Program-made: the position numbers and the translations under genes
Notes under the pieces: model-generated
The model's database searches: none
Told to the model about the DNA's origin: nothing
What the model saw: the letters and a program-made list of their open reading frames with translations, nothing else
DNA from: Rhizobium sp. BK313
GTDB lineage: Bacteria > Pseudomonadota > Alphaproteobacteria > Rhizobiales > Rhizobiaceae
Reading direction: 5' to 3'
Assembly: GCF_014193655.1 (NCBI RefSeq)
Contig: NZ_JACHZQ010000012.1
Coordinates: 29,967-93,966 of the forward strand
DNA length: 64,000 bases
Shown here: piece by piece, positions 44,580-54,151 of the stretch
How the letters are laid out: each line of letters begins with the position of its first letter
Numbering within the stretch: position 1 is the stretch's first letter

Positions 44580-46145
44580 CTACTTGCAGACCCAATGATA
44601 GCGGGTGAACTTGTAGTCGAAGGACTGCATTGGCACGGCGTTGAAGCCTTCCAGGCACTTGTCCATGGCGTGCTGCACCGTCTGTGTCTGCAGGAACACG
44701 TCCGGCTGCAGATCAACGATCTTGTGCTGCAGGTCCTTGTAGATATCGGCTTGCTGCTTGGGATCGGTGGTCGTCCTGGCCTGATCGATCAGCGCGTCGA
44801 TTGCCGGGTCCTGCAGCCATTCGGCGGAAGCCCAGGTTCCGGCCGCTTTCGAATGATATTGCGTGAAAAACATCGAGTCGGGCGACGGATAAGTCGGGCC
44901 GAAGAAGATCTGGTTGACCGCCGGCGTGGTCTCGACCTTCGAGGCGAGCTCGGTGACCCGGTTCCAAGGATCGGCTTCCTGCGTCACCTTGAAGCCAAGC
45001 TGTTCGAGATTTGACTGCATCAGCAGGCTAAGTTCTTCCTCGAACTTCGTTCCCGCGACATAGCCGAGGGTGATCGGAATCTCGCTGCCAGCGTATTTCG
45101 ACTTGGCGATCTCGGCCTTCGCAGCGTCCATATCGAATTTCGGCGGCTGCAGGTCGTTAGCATAGAAATCGGCAAAGCCTGCAGGCAGCGGGCCGTTCAA
45201 CTGGCCGCCGGGCACGATGACATTGCGGATGGTGTCGTAGTCGGTCGCATAAGCCAGCGCCTTGCGGATATGAATGTCGTCGGTGGGTGGAACCTTGGTG
45301 TTGAGCTTCAGATAAAAGCCGATCGTCGTGTCCTGGCTGACGATGTTGAAGCGGCCCATCTCCTTCAGCGCCTTGTAGGTGTCCGGTGCCTGATATTGGC
45401 TGCTCATGGTGAGTTCACCGGATGCGGCGAGCGAACGCACGGTCGCCTCGTCATTGGTGATGATCCAATGGACTTCATCGATCGGGCCGTCGCCGAAACC
45501 CTTGTAGTAGTTCGGGTCGCGATCGACCGTCATGGAGGCGCCGCGATCCCACTCCTTGAGAGTGTAGGGACCGGCGCCCGCCGAGTGGGTCGCCAGATAG
45601 GTCTGACCGTCGTCACTGCCGGCATTCGCCTTGACGACGTTGGAGTTGACGATGAAGACCGCCGGAACGGTGCTGAGGAAGGGCGCGAAGGCTTTGGAAA
45701 GCGTGAACTTGACCGTCTTCGGATCGACGGTGATGATCGAGCCGGGCTTGAGTACATCGGCGAACAGATTGGCCGGCCCCTGGTTGATCTTCAGCAACCG
45801 CTCAAAGGAATAGACGACATCCGCCGCCTGAACCGGCGTTCCGTCGGTGAAATGGGCATCGGCGCGAAGCTTGAAGGTGACCTCCTTCGCATCCGGTGAA
45901 ATCGTCCAGCTTTCGGCGAGTTCCGGCAACAGGTTGCCCTTGGAATCGACGGTGATAAGGCCGTCGTAGAGGTTCACCGCCGCCATATAGTCGGTGTAAT
46001 CGGAAATCTTGGCCGGATCGATCGTTCCGAAGATCTGGACGGTATTCATGGTCACGACCGTCTTGGCCGAGGCCGAAGCCGTGCCCGCAACGCCTGCCAG
46101 CAAGGCGGCAACCGCGGTCGATGCAATAAATCGAAGCTTGCTCAT
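44580..46145 (-). CDS. Opp/Dpp-type periplasmic solute-binding protein (SBP_bac_5)
   Basis: 521 residues from the ATG at 46145 (GGGAG ribosome site), preferred because it starts a signal peptide (SKLRFIASTAVAALLAGVAG, cleavage near ASA-K). The family signature is the segment LAESWTISPDAKEVTFKLR through HFTDGTPVQAADVVYSFERL. It delivers a peptide-like ligand to the permeases encoded downstream. Two cysteines lie near the C terminus. First gene of the importer-hydantoinase operon. Confidence 0.92.
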   Translation of the reverse strand: MSKLRFIASTAVAALLAGVAGTASASAKTVVTMNTVQIFGTIDPAKISDYTDYMAAVNLYDGLITVDSKGNLLPELAESWTISPDAKEVTFKLRADAHFTDGTPVQAADVVYSFERLLKINQGPANLFADVLKPGSIITVDPKTVKFTLSKAFAPFLSTVPAVFIVNSNVVKANAGSDDGQTYLATHSAGAGPYTLKEWDRGASMTVDRDPNYYKGFGDGPIDEVHWIITNDEATVRSLAASGELTMSSQYQAPDTYKALKEMGRFNIVSQDTTIGFYLKLNTKVPPTDDIHIRKALAYATDYDTIRNVIVPGGQLNGPLPAGFADFYANDLQPPKFDMDAAKAEIAKSKYAGSEIPITLGYVAGTKFEEELSLLMQSNLEQLGFKVTQEADPWNRVTELASKVETTPAVNQIFFGPTYPSPDSMFFTQYHSKAAGTWASAEWLQDPAIDALIDQARTTTDPKQQADIYKDLQHKIVDLQPDVFLQTQTVQHAMDKCLEGFNAVPMQSFDYKFTRYHWVCK

Positions 46146-46459
46146 GGTATCTCCCGGTTCAAACGTTCCCACGCGGCAATATTCTGCCGCTTCTTGTTGT
46201 CGAAGCTCCTAGCCGGCGTCTTGCTGCGCCTCTGACGTGAGCTTCCAGAATTCTCAACCATTACGAAGAGACGATCCCGGCCCTTGGGGTGTCGAGACAC
46301 AATTCCGCTTCACTGACCAACACCATCCGGCCGGACGATGTCTGGGGAGAAAGATTACATAGCGGAATGATACGGCCAACAACCGGCCGGTATAGGTTTT
46401 CGCATTAATGGTATAGGTTTTGCGCAACATGGCGACCTGAAGCTCGCCATTGCCTTCGA
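46146..46459. promoter_or_regulatory. Region upstream of the importer operon
   Basis: 314 bp that should hold the operon promoter and a site for the MalT-like regulator. A short interrupted palindrome (GTGTC-GA-GACAC at 46289-46300) is the only symmetric feature noted. Confidence 0.3.
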
Positions 46460-48808
46460 TCAGCTGACGATCCCGAGCGCCCGCGCTGAGCTGATCGCCT
46501 CCTGGCGGTTGCGGCAGCCGAGCTTCCGATAGACATTCCCGAGATGAAACTTCACCGTCGCCTCACTGAGGCCGAGCGTATTGGCGATGAATTTATTCGC
46601 AGCTCCCTCCGAGATCATCATCAGGATCTTGCTCTCGCGCCGCGAAAGCTCATTGCGCCCGCCTGCGGAACTTGAAAGCCGTCCGCTGTCGCGGAGTTTG
46701 CGGATGATCTGCCGGATCTGCAGCGTTGTCGCAAGAAAGCTGCCGATGCGCTGGTTGTCGATCAGCTCTGCCAGGAATACACGTTCTTCGGCAAGCGGTG
46801 CTATGGCGCCGAGCCGCGCGCAATCCTCGAACGTCTTTTGGAGAACAGCTCGGGCACGCGTCAGGTTTCGCTGTCGCTTGGCGATATAGGCAAGCCAGAT
46901 CTCGGCTCCCATACGCTGTCGATCGGTCAGATGCAGGTTAGCCGTGATTCCGATAATCTGTTCGTCCAGGTTCGGATAAGAGGGTTGCTCGTAGACGATC
47001 TGCCGGAACCAGGCGAGTGCCAGAGCGATTTCGTCCCGGTCGTTCAGTCGGGCAAGCTCGGGCCCGGCACTCAGGACCCAGTTGCGGTCGATACGTGATT
47101 GGATGGCGCCGAGGCGTTCGGCCGCCTCCCGCCATCGATTGGCATTTTGCAGCACCGCCGCATCGCGGATCTCGATCATCGCCTGGAACTGCCGGTTGGA
47201 GACCTGGTAGACCCGCCAGCGATCGAGGAAGCTGCGGGCGGCGATGGTCGAGAAATGGTCGCCAAGCGCCTGGCTGCCGTAGTGCAGCGCAAATTCCAGC
47301 AGGCTCGGCCAGATCTCGCCATGCGAGAAATCATCGATCTCCAGGCTCAGGAACCGCGCCAGCGGCTCCGCGCGTCCGCCTTCGTATTCGATGCACGCCT
47401 CAAGAAGCGCCTGCAGGCGAATATCATTCGGACTGTCGAAGGGGAGCGCGGCAAGACTTTGGGCGGCAAGCACGGAATGTTTTCGAGCCGCAAGTGCATC
47501 GCCCATCAGCAGCCGGATCAGCGCTTGATGCAGGCTGATGTAGAATTCGAGAAGCGGCGCCTTTGCCCGCTGATAGTGGTGCATGGCGCGTTGCGCCACA
47601 TCCTCCGCCTCGGCGAAACGGCGGTTGCGGATATAGAATTCGAGAACGGAATTATAGAAGCTGCCGCGAAAGAGATGATCATCGAGCGGAAATTCGGCCA
47701 CCAACGCGAAACACTCGTTCAGTAGTTCCTCCGAAAAGAAATAGTCCTCGTAGATCAGCATCAATAGCCGGAAAGCGCGGAACTCGCGTGAAAAGGTGGA
47801 GCGCGGTGAGAAGACGACTTTCGGATCATTGGCAAGATCACCAAACCGATCCGTCAACAGCCTCCGCGCCCGCGAAACGTCGCCGAGCTTCAGGGCCTGC
47901 AGCGCAAGCGCAAGAACCAGAATCTCGCTCTGGAGCGCATAGCTTCGCGGAAATCCCGCCAGCACGCGGTCGAAGGCCTCCGGGCCGTGAAAATAAAGAA
48001 AAAAGACGCCTCTGGCACCGATAAATATCCTCAGCGCGCTGTCGTAGAACCCCGCGCGCTGAAACACCTCGATCGACTGAACGGGAAAACCACGCGTCGC
48101 GAAAGTCTCAGCAATGGCCTTGGCGTCCGCCACGGTTTGCGTGCGCTTTGCGATGACGATGTCCAGCGCCTCGCTGAGGTCGCCGGCGATTGAGGGCACC
48201 CTGAGGCTGCCGTCGCGCGCAAATGGCAGCAGCGCATAATCACTCCTTGCAGCAATGCCGCCCGCATCCAGCAGAATGCGCAGATCGACCAGCGCTTCAG
48301 CCGGCATCGGCCACAGAATCTCGCTTTCCAAAAACGATGCGAGCCCTGTGCCCCCGCGCTTCGGATTGAAGGCAAGCAGCGGCCAACCACCAGATTCCGC
48401 GATGATGTCTACTGCTTTTTCACGACCAAATATCTCGACCGCTTCTTCTTCAGTAATCAGCAGTAGGTTCGGCTCCGCGACATAAGCCCTGCCGTAGGCA
48501 AGCGCGCGAGCAAGCCCTGGAAGGGCAGTATCCGGGCGCTTGGCGATAAAAATGCGGGCCTCACCTGAAATAAAACCCTCGGCGATTGCGTCAGGTTCGC
48601 CATAAGGTGGAATATCCCAGATGCACGTTGCGTTGCCAACACAAGCTGGCGGCGTCGCCGCGCTGTGAATCTTTATATCAAGACGTGTCGCGATCTCTTG
48701 AAGCGCCGCCGACTTCCCCATGCCCGCCGGCGCTTCCAGGACAATGACCGGCTCCTGCCGCGCCAAAAGTGCGTGTAGGATCCGGGGGCGACTGACGGTC
48801 GTGTTCAC
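46460..48808 (-). CDS. Large MalT/LAL-like LuxR-type transcriptional regulator
   Basis: 782 residues with a GTG start at 48808. An N-terminal P-loop (VLEAPAGMGKSAALQ, about residues 23-37) marks a STAND-type ATPase domain, followed by a long helical, TPR-like middle part (about 230-690). The C-terminal LuxR helix-turn-helix is LSRRESKILMMISEGAANKF then TVKFHLGNVYRKLG. The layout is that of MalT: ATP and an inducer drive oligomerisation and activation. It lies upstream of, and in the same direction as, the importer-hydantoinase operon and is the probable activator of that operon. Confidence 0.88.
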   Translation of the reverse strand: MNTTVSRPRILHALLARQEPVIVLEAPAGMGKSAALQEIATRLDIKIHSAATPPACVGNATCIWDIPPYGEPDAIAEGFISGEARIFIAKRPDTALPGLARALAYGRAYVAEPNLLLITEEEAVEIFGREKAVDIIAESGGWPLLAFNPKRGGTGLASFLESEILWPMPAEALVDLRILLDAGGIAARSDYALLPFARDGSLRVPSIAGDLSEALDIVIAKRTQTVADAKAIAETFATRGFPVQSIEVFQRAGFYDSALRIFIGARGVFFLYFHGPEAFDRVLAGFPRSYALQSEILVLALALQALKLGDVSRARRLLTDRFGDLANDPKVVFSPRSTFSREFRAFRLLMLIYEDYFFSEELLNECFALVAEFPLDDHLFRGSFYNSVLEFYIRNRRFAEAEDVAQRAMHHYQRAKAPLLEFYISLHQALIRLLMGDALAARKHSVLAAQSLAALPFDSPNDIRLQALLEACIEYEGGRAEPLARFLSLEIDDFSHGEIWPSLLEFALHYGSQALGDHFSTIAARSFLDRWRVYQVSNRQFQAMIEIRDAAVLQNANRWREAAERLGAIQSRIDRNWVLSAGPELARLNDRDEIALALAWFRQIVYEQPSYPNLDEQIIGITANLHLTDRQRMGAEIWLAYIAKRQRNLTRARAVLQKTFEDCARLGAIAPLAEERVFLAELIDNQRIGSFLATTLQIRQIIRKLRDSGRLSSSAGGRNELSRRESKILMMISEGAANKFIANTLGLSEATVKFHLGNVYRKLGCRNRQEAISSARALGIVS

Positions 48809-48944
48809 ATATCAACTCTGGATAACGTCTACTCGTTGCACCATCAGATTATCGCCTGACCGCTCTCGGTCAATCCACGGCAGATGGAGATCAGCCTTTC
48901 CGCTATGCCCATATTGAGATCCGACATCACACTCAAGAAGCCGC

Positions 48945-49193
48945 ATCCTGCTCGAAAAGTGCTTCTTCTCCGAAGACCTCGAAGCGTAGATCGCGGCCTT
49001 CGTCGATCATTACAATCATCGCCGAAATCACGAAAGCATCGGCATTCCGACACTAGCCGATACCTACTTCACACGCGGAGAGACCATCCTACTTGAACGC
49101 GAAAGGATCAAACGAGACACCATCAAACTCCGCCGGTTGCAAGAAATGCATGCCACGAGCGCTAGACGGGGCCTGATCGCTTCGCAGATTTGA
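48945..49193 (+). pseudogene. IS3-family transposase (OrfB) C-terminal remnant
   Basis: The plus-strand frame encodes the end of an integrase-core transposase: CFFSEDLEA, an in-frame TAG near 48987 where Gln is usual, then AFVDHYNHRRNHESIG, ADTYFTRGETILLERERIK and LRRLQEMHA, stopping at 49191-49193. The rest of the element is missing. The remnant overlaps the 3' end of the GntR gene on the other strand, so the regulator's last codons may derive from IS sequence. Confidence 0.7.
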
Positions 49194-49878
49194 GAATTTC
49201 ACGGGTGGTCTCTCCGGTGCGGCGATCGTGTTCGAACAAAATGTCCCCTGCAAGCTTGCCGTCCCGCTTGGCGAGGGCCTGCATCAGCGTTTCATGTTCG
49301 GCCATGGCTTCTCTCCAGCGCGCATCGGAAGCGAGCGCCGTGTAGCGGCCACGACGGGCCTTGGCCATCAAGGATGCGTGCGTGGCGGACAACATCGCGT
49401 TTTTCGCGGCGGCGACGATCGCCTCGTGGATCGCGTGATTGATGGCAAAATATTCGTGACGCTCGCCTTTCTGGAAATGCACCGCCATCTTTTCATGCAT
49501 ACGCTGCAGACGCTCGAGATCACGCGCGGTCATGCGTGCCGCCGCCAGTTCGGCAGCCAGCCGCTCAAGGCCGCTGATGACCTCAAATAGCTCCTCGACA
49601 TCGTCGGGGGATAACGCGGCGACCCGCGCGCCGCGACCCGGCAGAAGTTCGACCAGTCCCTCGGTCGCCAGAAGCTTGACGGCTTCACGCAACGGTGTGC
49701 GGGAGACGTTGAGGATCTCGGACAGGCCGATTTCATGCAGGCGATCCCCTACACCGATTTCGCCTTCGATGATCATGTCGCGCAAGCGGTCGACCACCTC
49801 TTCATGCAGTGGGCGCGCTCGGTTGATCGGCGCGATGCTGCGTGCCGTTGTCGTTTTTTTCCGTTTCGCTTCCAGCAC
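49162..49878 (-). CDS. GntR-family regulator (FCD type)
   Basis: 238 residues. The winged helix is N-terminal (EVVDRLRDMIIEGEIGVGDR, LSEILNVSRTPLREAVKLLA, GLVELLPGRGARVA). The all-helical FCD effector domain follows, with its metal/ligand residues in the HxxxxE/H pattern (INHAIHEAIVAAA and AMAEHETLMQAL). FCD regulators bind carboxylates and usually repress neighbouring catabolic genes. It is divergent from the importer-amidase operon at 50185, whose control region holds likely binding sites. Confidence 0.9.
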   Translation of the reverse strand: MLEAKRKKTTTARSIAPINRARPLHEEVVDRLRDMIIEGEIGVGDRLHEIGLSEILNVSRTPLREAVKLLATEGLVELLPGRGARVAALSPDDVEELFEVISGLERLAAELAAARMTARDLERLQRMHEKMAVHFQKGERHEYFAINHAIHEAIVAAAKNAMLSATHASLMAKARRGRYTALASDARWREAMAEHETLMQALAKRDGKLAGDILFEHDRRTGETTREILKSAKRSGPV

Positions 49879-49958
49879 CTATCGACCCCTTGCCGCGATT
49901 TCCGTCAGTCATCATAGCGATTCCGCTCATTTGGTGAGCATGGAAAAATCATCTGCTA

Positions 49959-50000
49959 TTTTTGTACGCAGAATGCAAAATCAATTTTTGCATACAAAAT
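49959..50000. promoter_or_regulatory. Putative GntR operators
   Basis: Two related AT-rich sites 4 bp apart: one at 49959-49980 (TTTTTGTACGCA...TGCAAAA) and TTTTTGCATACAAAAT at 49985-50000. Both resemble the TTGTATACAA-type half-palindromes of FCD regulators. They lie about 80-120 bp upstream of the GntR start and about 185 bp before the binding-protein gene, in a very AT-rich stretch continuing to 50040. Confidence 0.5.
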
Positions 50001-50184
50001 ACTGCATTCTAAAAATACATAATAAAAACAGCATATTATATCAATGAAAAAAATGGCATGCGTATTGCTTCCCTGTCACTAGAGACGCGTCTTCTATGCG
50101 ACTCCTCCACGCATACCTCCAAAAAGAAGAAACCTTCGAAGAGACAACCGACCGCCTATATTTCGAACCCTCCAGGAGAACCAT
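50001..50184 (+). promoter_or_regulatory. Leader of the importer-amidase operon
   Basis: AT-rich at its left end (50001-50050), which is where a rightward promoter should lie, then about 130 bp of ordinary sequence ending in CCAGGAG, the ribosome site for the binding protein. No RNA structure recognised. Confidence 0.35.
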
Positions 50185-51522
50185 ATGCAGATGATACGCC
50201 GCCCCGTTTTTCCCCCGAGCCTTTACCGCCCGCTTCGGCGTCTTGCGCTTTCCGCCGTTGCCGCCGCAGCCCTTCTCGTTCCTCAGCTTGCATCCGCGGA
50301 AGATCGCTTCGTACCGGCACCGCCGGAAGCCGGGACCGACATTCCCAAGGCGACGATCAAATTCGGCATGCGCCCATACGCCGACAATACCTTCTACTAT
50401 ATCGGCATGAAGAAGGGGTGGTTCGATGAGGTCGGCCTCAGCTTCGACCCCGCGCCCTATGGCCTCAAGGCCAACGATTCCAACGTGCTTACCCTGATGC
50501 TGAACGGCCAGCTCGACATGATCAGCGAATACTGCCCGCTGATCCTGCCGACCTATAAGGATTCGCATTCGCTGAAGTGCGTTGGCTTCACCGACAACAA
50601 CCAGGCCTTTTCGATCCTGGCCAATCCGAAACTGAAGCTGAAGACCTTCAAGGAATATATCGCCGAGGGCAAATCCTTCGATGAAGCGATCAAGGCCACC
50701 TTGAAGCCGCTGGAAGGAAAGACACTCGTCGGCGCGCCGGAACTCAGCGCTCGTCCGTTCGAGGAGGGCCTGTCGAAGCTCTCTGGTCTCAAGTGGAAGC
50801 TGCAGGTGCTCGACGACTCGAAATCCCTGGTGCTCGCCAAGGCCGGACGCGAGGACTTCGTCAATCCGGAAGGCGCGCCCATCGTCTACACGCTGCGCCA
50901 GGCGGGCTGGACGGATCTGATCGATATTGGCGATCTCGTCAAATACGGCCCCGGTGGGGAAGGTTCGCCGCTCGAAGGCCTGGTCGATATCGTTGGTGTT
51001 GCGGCCAACGGAGACTACATCAACAAGAACCAGAATACCGTGCTGCGCTTCATGTCGGTCGTCTGGCGCATCTTCGACGAGACGGCCAAGGATCCGTCTC
51101 TCTTCGACGTGCAGGCGCCTTATCTCAACAGCTTCGCCGGCACCGACCTTGATGGGAAGGGCGTTGCGGATACCGTCAACGTCCTTGACCCCTTCACACC
51201 CTTTGCCGACAACAAGGCCTACTACGACGATCCGAAGAACCTGCTTTACTACCAGAATGTCTGGTCTGCGATCATTGCCGATCTCGAAGCGCACAACATC
51301 GTTCCGAAGGGTATCGTCAAGCCGGACGATGTGGTCTGGGGCGGCCCGATCTGGCATCAGATGATGGATTACAAGTCCAAGTCCGACGGTCTCTTCGCCA
51401 AGCTCGGCAACGGTAGCCTGCCGGATGACAAGAAGGCGCTGCTCGATAAGGCAAAGAGCCTCTACAACGCATTCGACTTCCTCGATTCCTATCGGCTGGC
51501 GCTTGCCGCTGCGTCTGCCTGA
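50185..51522 (+). CDS. NMT1/TauA-type ABC solute-binding protein
   Basis: 445 residues, AGGAG 6 nt before the ATG. Signal peptide of about 38 residues (RRLALSAVAAAALLVPQLASA). The mature part begins like NMT1/SsuA proteins (IKFGMRPYADNTFYYIGMKKGWFDEVGLSFD, a segment shared with thiamin-precursor, taurine and nitrate binding proteins). At 445 residues it is longer than the usual 320-340, with insertions in the second half. The ligand is likely a small nitrogen- or ring-containing compound, given the amidase, racemase and hydantoinase genes downstream. Confidence 0.88.
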   Translation: MQMIRRPVFPPSLYRPLRRLALSAVAAAALLVPQLASAEDRFVPAPPEAGTDIPKATIKFGMRPYADNTFYYIGMKKGWFDEVGLSFDPAPYGLKANDSNVLTLMLNGQLDMISEYCPLILPTYKDSHSLKCVGFTDNNQAFSILANPKLKLKTFKEYIAEGKSFDEAIKATLKPLEGKTLVGAPELSARPFEEGLSKLSGLKWKLQVLDDSKSLVLAKAGREDFVNPEGAPIVYTLRQAGWTDLIDIGDLVKYGPGGEGSPLEGLVDIVGVAANGDYINKNQNTVLRFMSVVWRIFDETAKDPSLFDVQAPYLNSFAGTDLDGKGVADTVNVLDPFTPFADNKAYYDDPKNLLYYQNVWSAIIADLEAHNIVPKGIVKPDDVVWGGPIWHQMMDYKSKSDGLFAKLGNGSLPDDKKALLDKAKSLYNAFDFLDSYRLALAAASA

Positions 51523-52451
51523 TGTCTGATATGATCGCGGAGAGCAAACCGATGACCGATAGGGTGACCGGAAATACGGGGGACGACGCCTCTCGGGCCG
51601 CCGACCGGCGGGTCTACGCTCCGCGCATCACGCTTGGATCAAAACTACGCATGGCGGTCGCAATGGTTGATCCATTGCGGCTTGCCGGTCTCTGTGTCTT
51701 CGTCCTTGTCTGGCAGGCAGTCTCGATGATGCTCCCATCGATCATTCTGCCGCCGCCGCTGTCGGTCGCGCGCCGCTTGGCGACGGACTTTCTCGATGCG
51801 CCGTCGCTTTCCTATTACGGTCTCGACCAGGCGAACCTTTACGCCAACCTCTTGTATACCGTCGAGAACGTGGTGGTCGCCGTCGTCGTCGGCGCTGCTA
51901 TCGGCATCACGGCTGGGCTGGTCAGCGCGCGCTTCGCCCTCATACGCGCCATGATCGATCCTTTGATGATGACGGCGGGAACCGTGCCGATCCTGGTCGC
52001 GGCTCCCTTCCTTCTCATCTGGTTCGGCGTCGGCCGAGCCAGCGCCGTATGCCTCGTCATCTTCTATGTCTGCGTCATTCTCTACCTTTTTGCGCAACGT
52101 GCGGTCGTCAACCTCAATCCCATCTATGAGGACTTCGCTCGTACGCTGGGCGCCACGCAGCGGCAGATCCTTCGGGACGTCCTGTTGCCTGCAACGGTGC
52201 CGGAAATATTGGGCGGGCTGAAAATCGCCCTCGCCGGCGCGTGGGGGCTGGAAGCCATTTCCGAGCTCCTGGGCGCGCAGGAAGGACTCGGCAAAGTGCT
52301 GGAGGTCCTGGCCGGAGCGACGGATTCCGAGGGCATCATGGCAACCCTCCTACTTCTCGGCCTGGTGGCCGTCATCGTCGACATCATTGCCGGATGGGCC
52401 GTGCAGCGCGCGACGCGCTGGAGCTCGTCCTTCCGCTCGGAAAGGAGCTGA
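51522..52451 (+). CDS. ABC transporter permease (TauC/SsuC type)
   Basis: 309 residues; the ATG overlaps the binding-protein stop by one base. It has about six membrane helices and the EAA loop DFARTLGATQRQILRDVLLP followed by GGLKIALAGAWG, as in taurine/nitrate/riboflavin-precursor importers. It differs from the second permease at 53281, so the channel is probably a heterodimer. Confidence 0.92.
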   Translation: MSDMIAESKPMTDRVTGNTGDDASRAADRRVYAPRITLGSKLRMAVAMVDPLRLAGLCVFVLVWQAVSMMLPSIILPPPLSVARRLATDFLDAPSLSYYGLDQANLYANLLYTVENVVVAVVVGAAIGITAGLVSARFALIRAMIDPLMMTAGTVPILVAAPFLLIWFGVGRASAVCLVIFYVCVILYLFAQRAVVNLNPIYEDFARTLGATQRQILRDVLLPATVPEILGGLKIALAGAWGLEAISELLGAQEGLGKVLEVLAGATDSEGIMATLLLLGLVAVIVDIIAGWAVQRATRWSSSFRSERS

Positions 52452-52453
52452 TC

Positions 52454-53284
52454 ATGGTAACTCCCGTTGCAAACCGGATGATTGAACTGGTGCATGTTAA
52501 GCGCAGCTTCCGCCGCGCCGACGGGCAGATCGTCAACGCCGTCAATGATATCTCGGTTGTTATTCCCGAGGGTGAATTCGTTTGCCTCGTCGGGCCGTCC
52601 GGTTGCGGCAAGTCGACCTTGCTGCAAATATTGGCCGGCCTTCTTGATCCGACCGACGGCGATGTCGTGGTCGGCGGCAGACCTGTGACAGGGCCTGGCC
52701 CGGACCGTGGCGTGGTCTTCCAAAAAGATAGCGTCTTTCCCTGGATGCGCGTTATCGACAATGTGGAATACGGTCTCAAATGCCGGGGTGTCGCGGCGGC
52801 CGAACGTCGCGAAATCGCCCGGCAATATCTGAAGCATGTCGGGCTCTCGCATGTGGAGAATGCATGGCCGCGTGAGCTTTCGGGCGGCATGCTGAAGCGC
52901 GTGGCGATCGCCACGGTCTTTGCCAATGGCGGTCGGGTGCTGATGCTCGACGAACCCTTCGGTGCGCTCGACTACGTCACCAGGATTCAGCTTCAGCAGG
53001 TCCTTCTTAATCTCTGGGATTCGGACGGCACGGGGACGCGACGGACGGTGCTCTTCGTTACCCACGATGTCGATGAGGCCCTGATACTGGCCGATCGGAT
53101 CATGGTGTTTCGCAACGGCAACAGGGTCGATGACATCAAAGTGCTGGCGAACCGTCCGCGCACGCCGGATAGCCTCGTGCTTCCGGAATTAATCGAGATC
53201 AAGCGCAAGCTTCTGCATCACCTCGGGCTGGATCACGCATCGCCCCATGACGAAAGCGGCAGGCCGGCGGAGGCGCGCGCATGA
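52454..53284 (+). CDS. ABC transporter ATP-binding protein (TauB/SsuB type)
   Basis: 276 residues from the ATG at 52454 with AAAGGAG 7 nt upstream. Walker A GPSGCGKST, Q-loop FQKDSVFPW, Walker B VLMLDEPFGALDYVT and switch VTHDVDEAL are all present. The signature reads LSGGMLKRVAIA rather than the usual LSGGMRQR. Overlaps the next permease by 4 bp (ATGA). Confidence 0.92.
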   Translation: MVTPVANRMIELVHVKRSFRRADGQIVNAVNDISVVIPEGEFVCLVGPSGCGKSTLLQILAGLLDPTDGDVVVGGRPVTGPGPDRGVVFQKDSVFPWMRVIDNVEYGLKCRGVAAAERREIARQYLKHVGLSHVENAWPRELSGGMLKRVAIATVFANGGRVLMLDEPFGALDYVTRIQLQQVLLNLWDSDGTGTRRTVLFVTHDVDEALILADRIMVFRNGNRVDDIKVLANRPRTPDSLVLPELIEIKRKLLHHLGLDHASPHDESGRPAEARA

Positions 53285-54141
53285 AGACATTAGCGACCAA
53301 ACCGGCTCAGCATCGCCATATCTCCTTTGCAGTCTTCGTCGCGATCGCTCTTGTATGGCAGCTGCTGTCCGTCGCCTATCCCGCCGAAGCGGCACCGGGA
53401 GAGCCGATGATCCCCGGCTGGCAGGTCCTGTTTACCCGGACGCTTCTGTCGATGGCGGATTATTGGCAGGGCGGTCTCGGCGTTGCCAGTGTGGCGGAAG
53501 GTGCCGAGAGGACCTATCTTGCGGCCATCCTCTCGTTGCTGAGCCACACGTTCGATACGCTGGTGCGCCTCGTTTGCGGCCTCGCGCTCGGTTGGCTGGC
53601 GGGGCTTGCGCTCGGACTGGCGGTATCATGGTCGCGCTGGACCCGGCGATTGGTCGACCTGCCGCTGCAATTCATCCGCACCTTGCCACTGCTCGCCATG
53701 GTGCCGCTCTTCCAACTCTGGTTCGGCACCTACTTTCTCGGCCAGATTCTGTTTGTCGCGTATGGCATCGGCGTCATCGTCTTTGCCGGGACGGTGAACG
53801 CCGTGCGCAACGTGCCGCCGATCTACATCGACAACGCCCGCACGCTCGGCGCGTCGCGGATGATGGTCTACAAGACGGTGATCTTGCCGGCCATTCTTCC
53901 GGAAATGCGATCGACGATGCTTCTTAGCCTTGGCACGGGTTGGGGCGCGGTCCTTGGCGCGGAATATCTCGGCGCGCAATCTGGTCTCGGCTACATCATC
54001 GTTTACGCCGGACAGTTTGCCTATCTCGATCGCATGTTTCTGATCGCCCTCCTTTTCATTGTCTATACCGCACTCAGTTACTGGGCGGTCGGCCGCTTGA
54101 CGGCACGTCTGCTCGGCTGGGCACCGTCTTCGGAGCGATAG
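53281..54141 (+). CDS. ABC transporter permease (TauC/SsuC type), second subunit
   Basis: 286 residues. Helices near residues 15-30 and 80-105, then the EAA loop DNARTLGASRMMVYKTVILPAIL and a GWGAVLGAEYLGAQSGLGYI segment. A region of about 35 residues between the first and second helices (PGEPMIPGWQVLF onwards) is periplasmic. Partner of the permease at 51522. Confidence 0.92.
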   Translation: MKTLATKPAQHRHISFAVFVAIALVWQLLSVAYPAEAAPGEPMIPGWQVLFTRTLLSMADYWQGGLGVASVAEGAERTYLAAILSLLSHTFDTLVRLVCGLALGWLAGLALGLAVSWSRWTRRLVDLPLQFIRTLPLLAMVPLFQLWFGTYFLGQILFVAYGIGVIVFAGTVNAVRNVPPIYIDNARTLGASRMMVYKTVILPAILPEMRSTMLLSLGTGWGAVLGAEYLGAQSGLGYIIVYAGQFAYLDRMFLIALLFIVYTALSYWAVGRLTARLLGWAPSSER

Positions 54142-54151
54142 GAAAAACACC

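Noticed and set aside
50041..51357. 438-codon minus-strand frame
   Set aside because: Antisense to the NMT1-type binding protein, which has a signal peptide, ribosome site and coupled neighbours.
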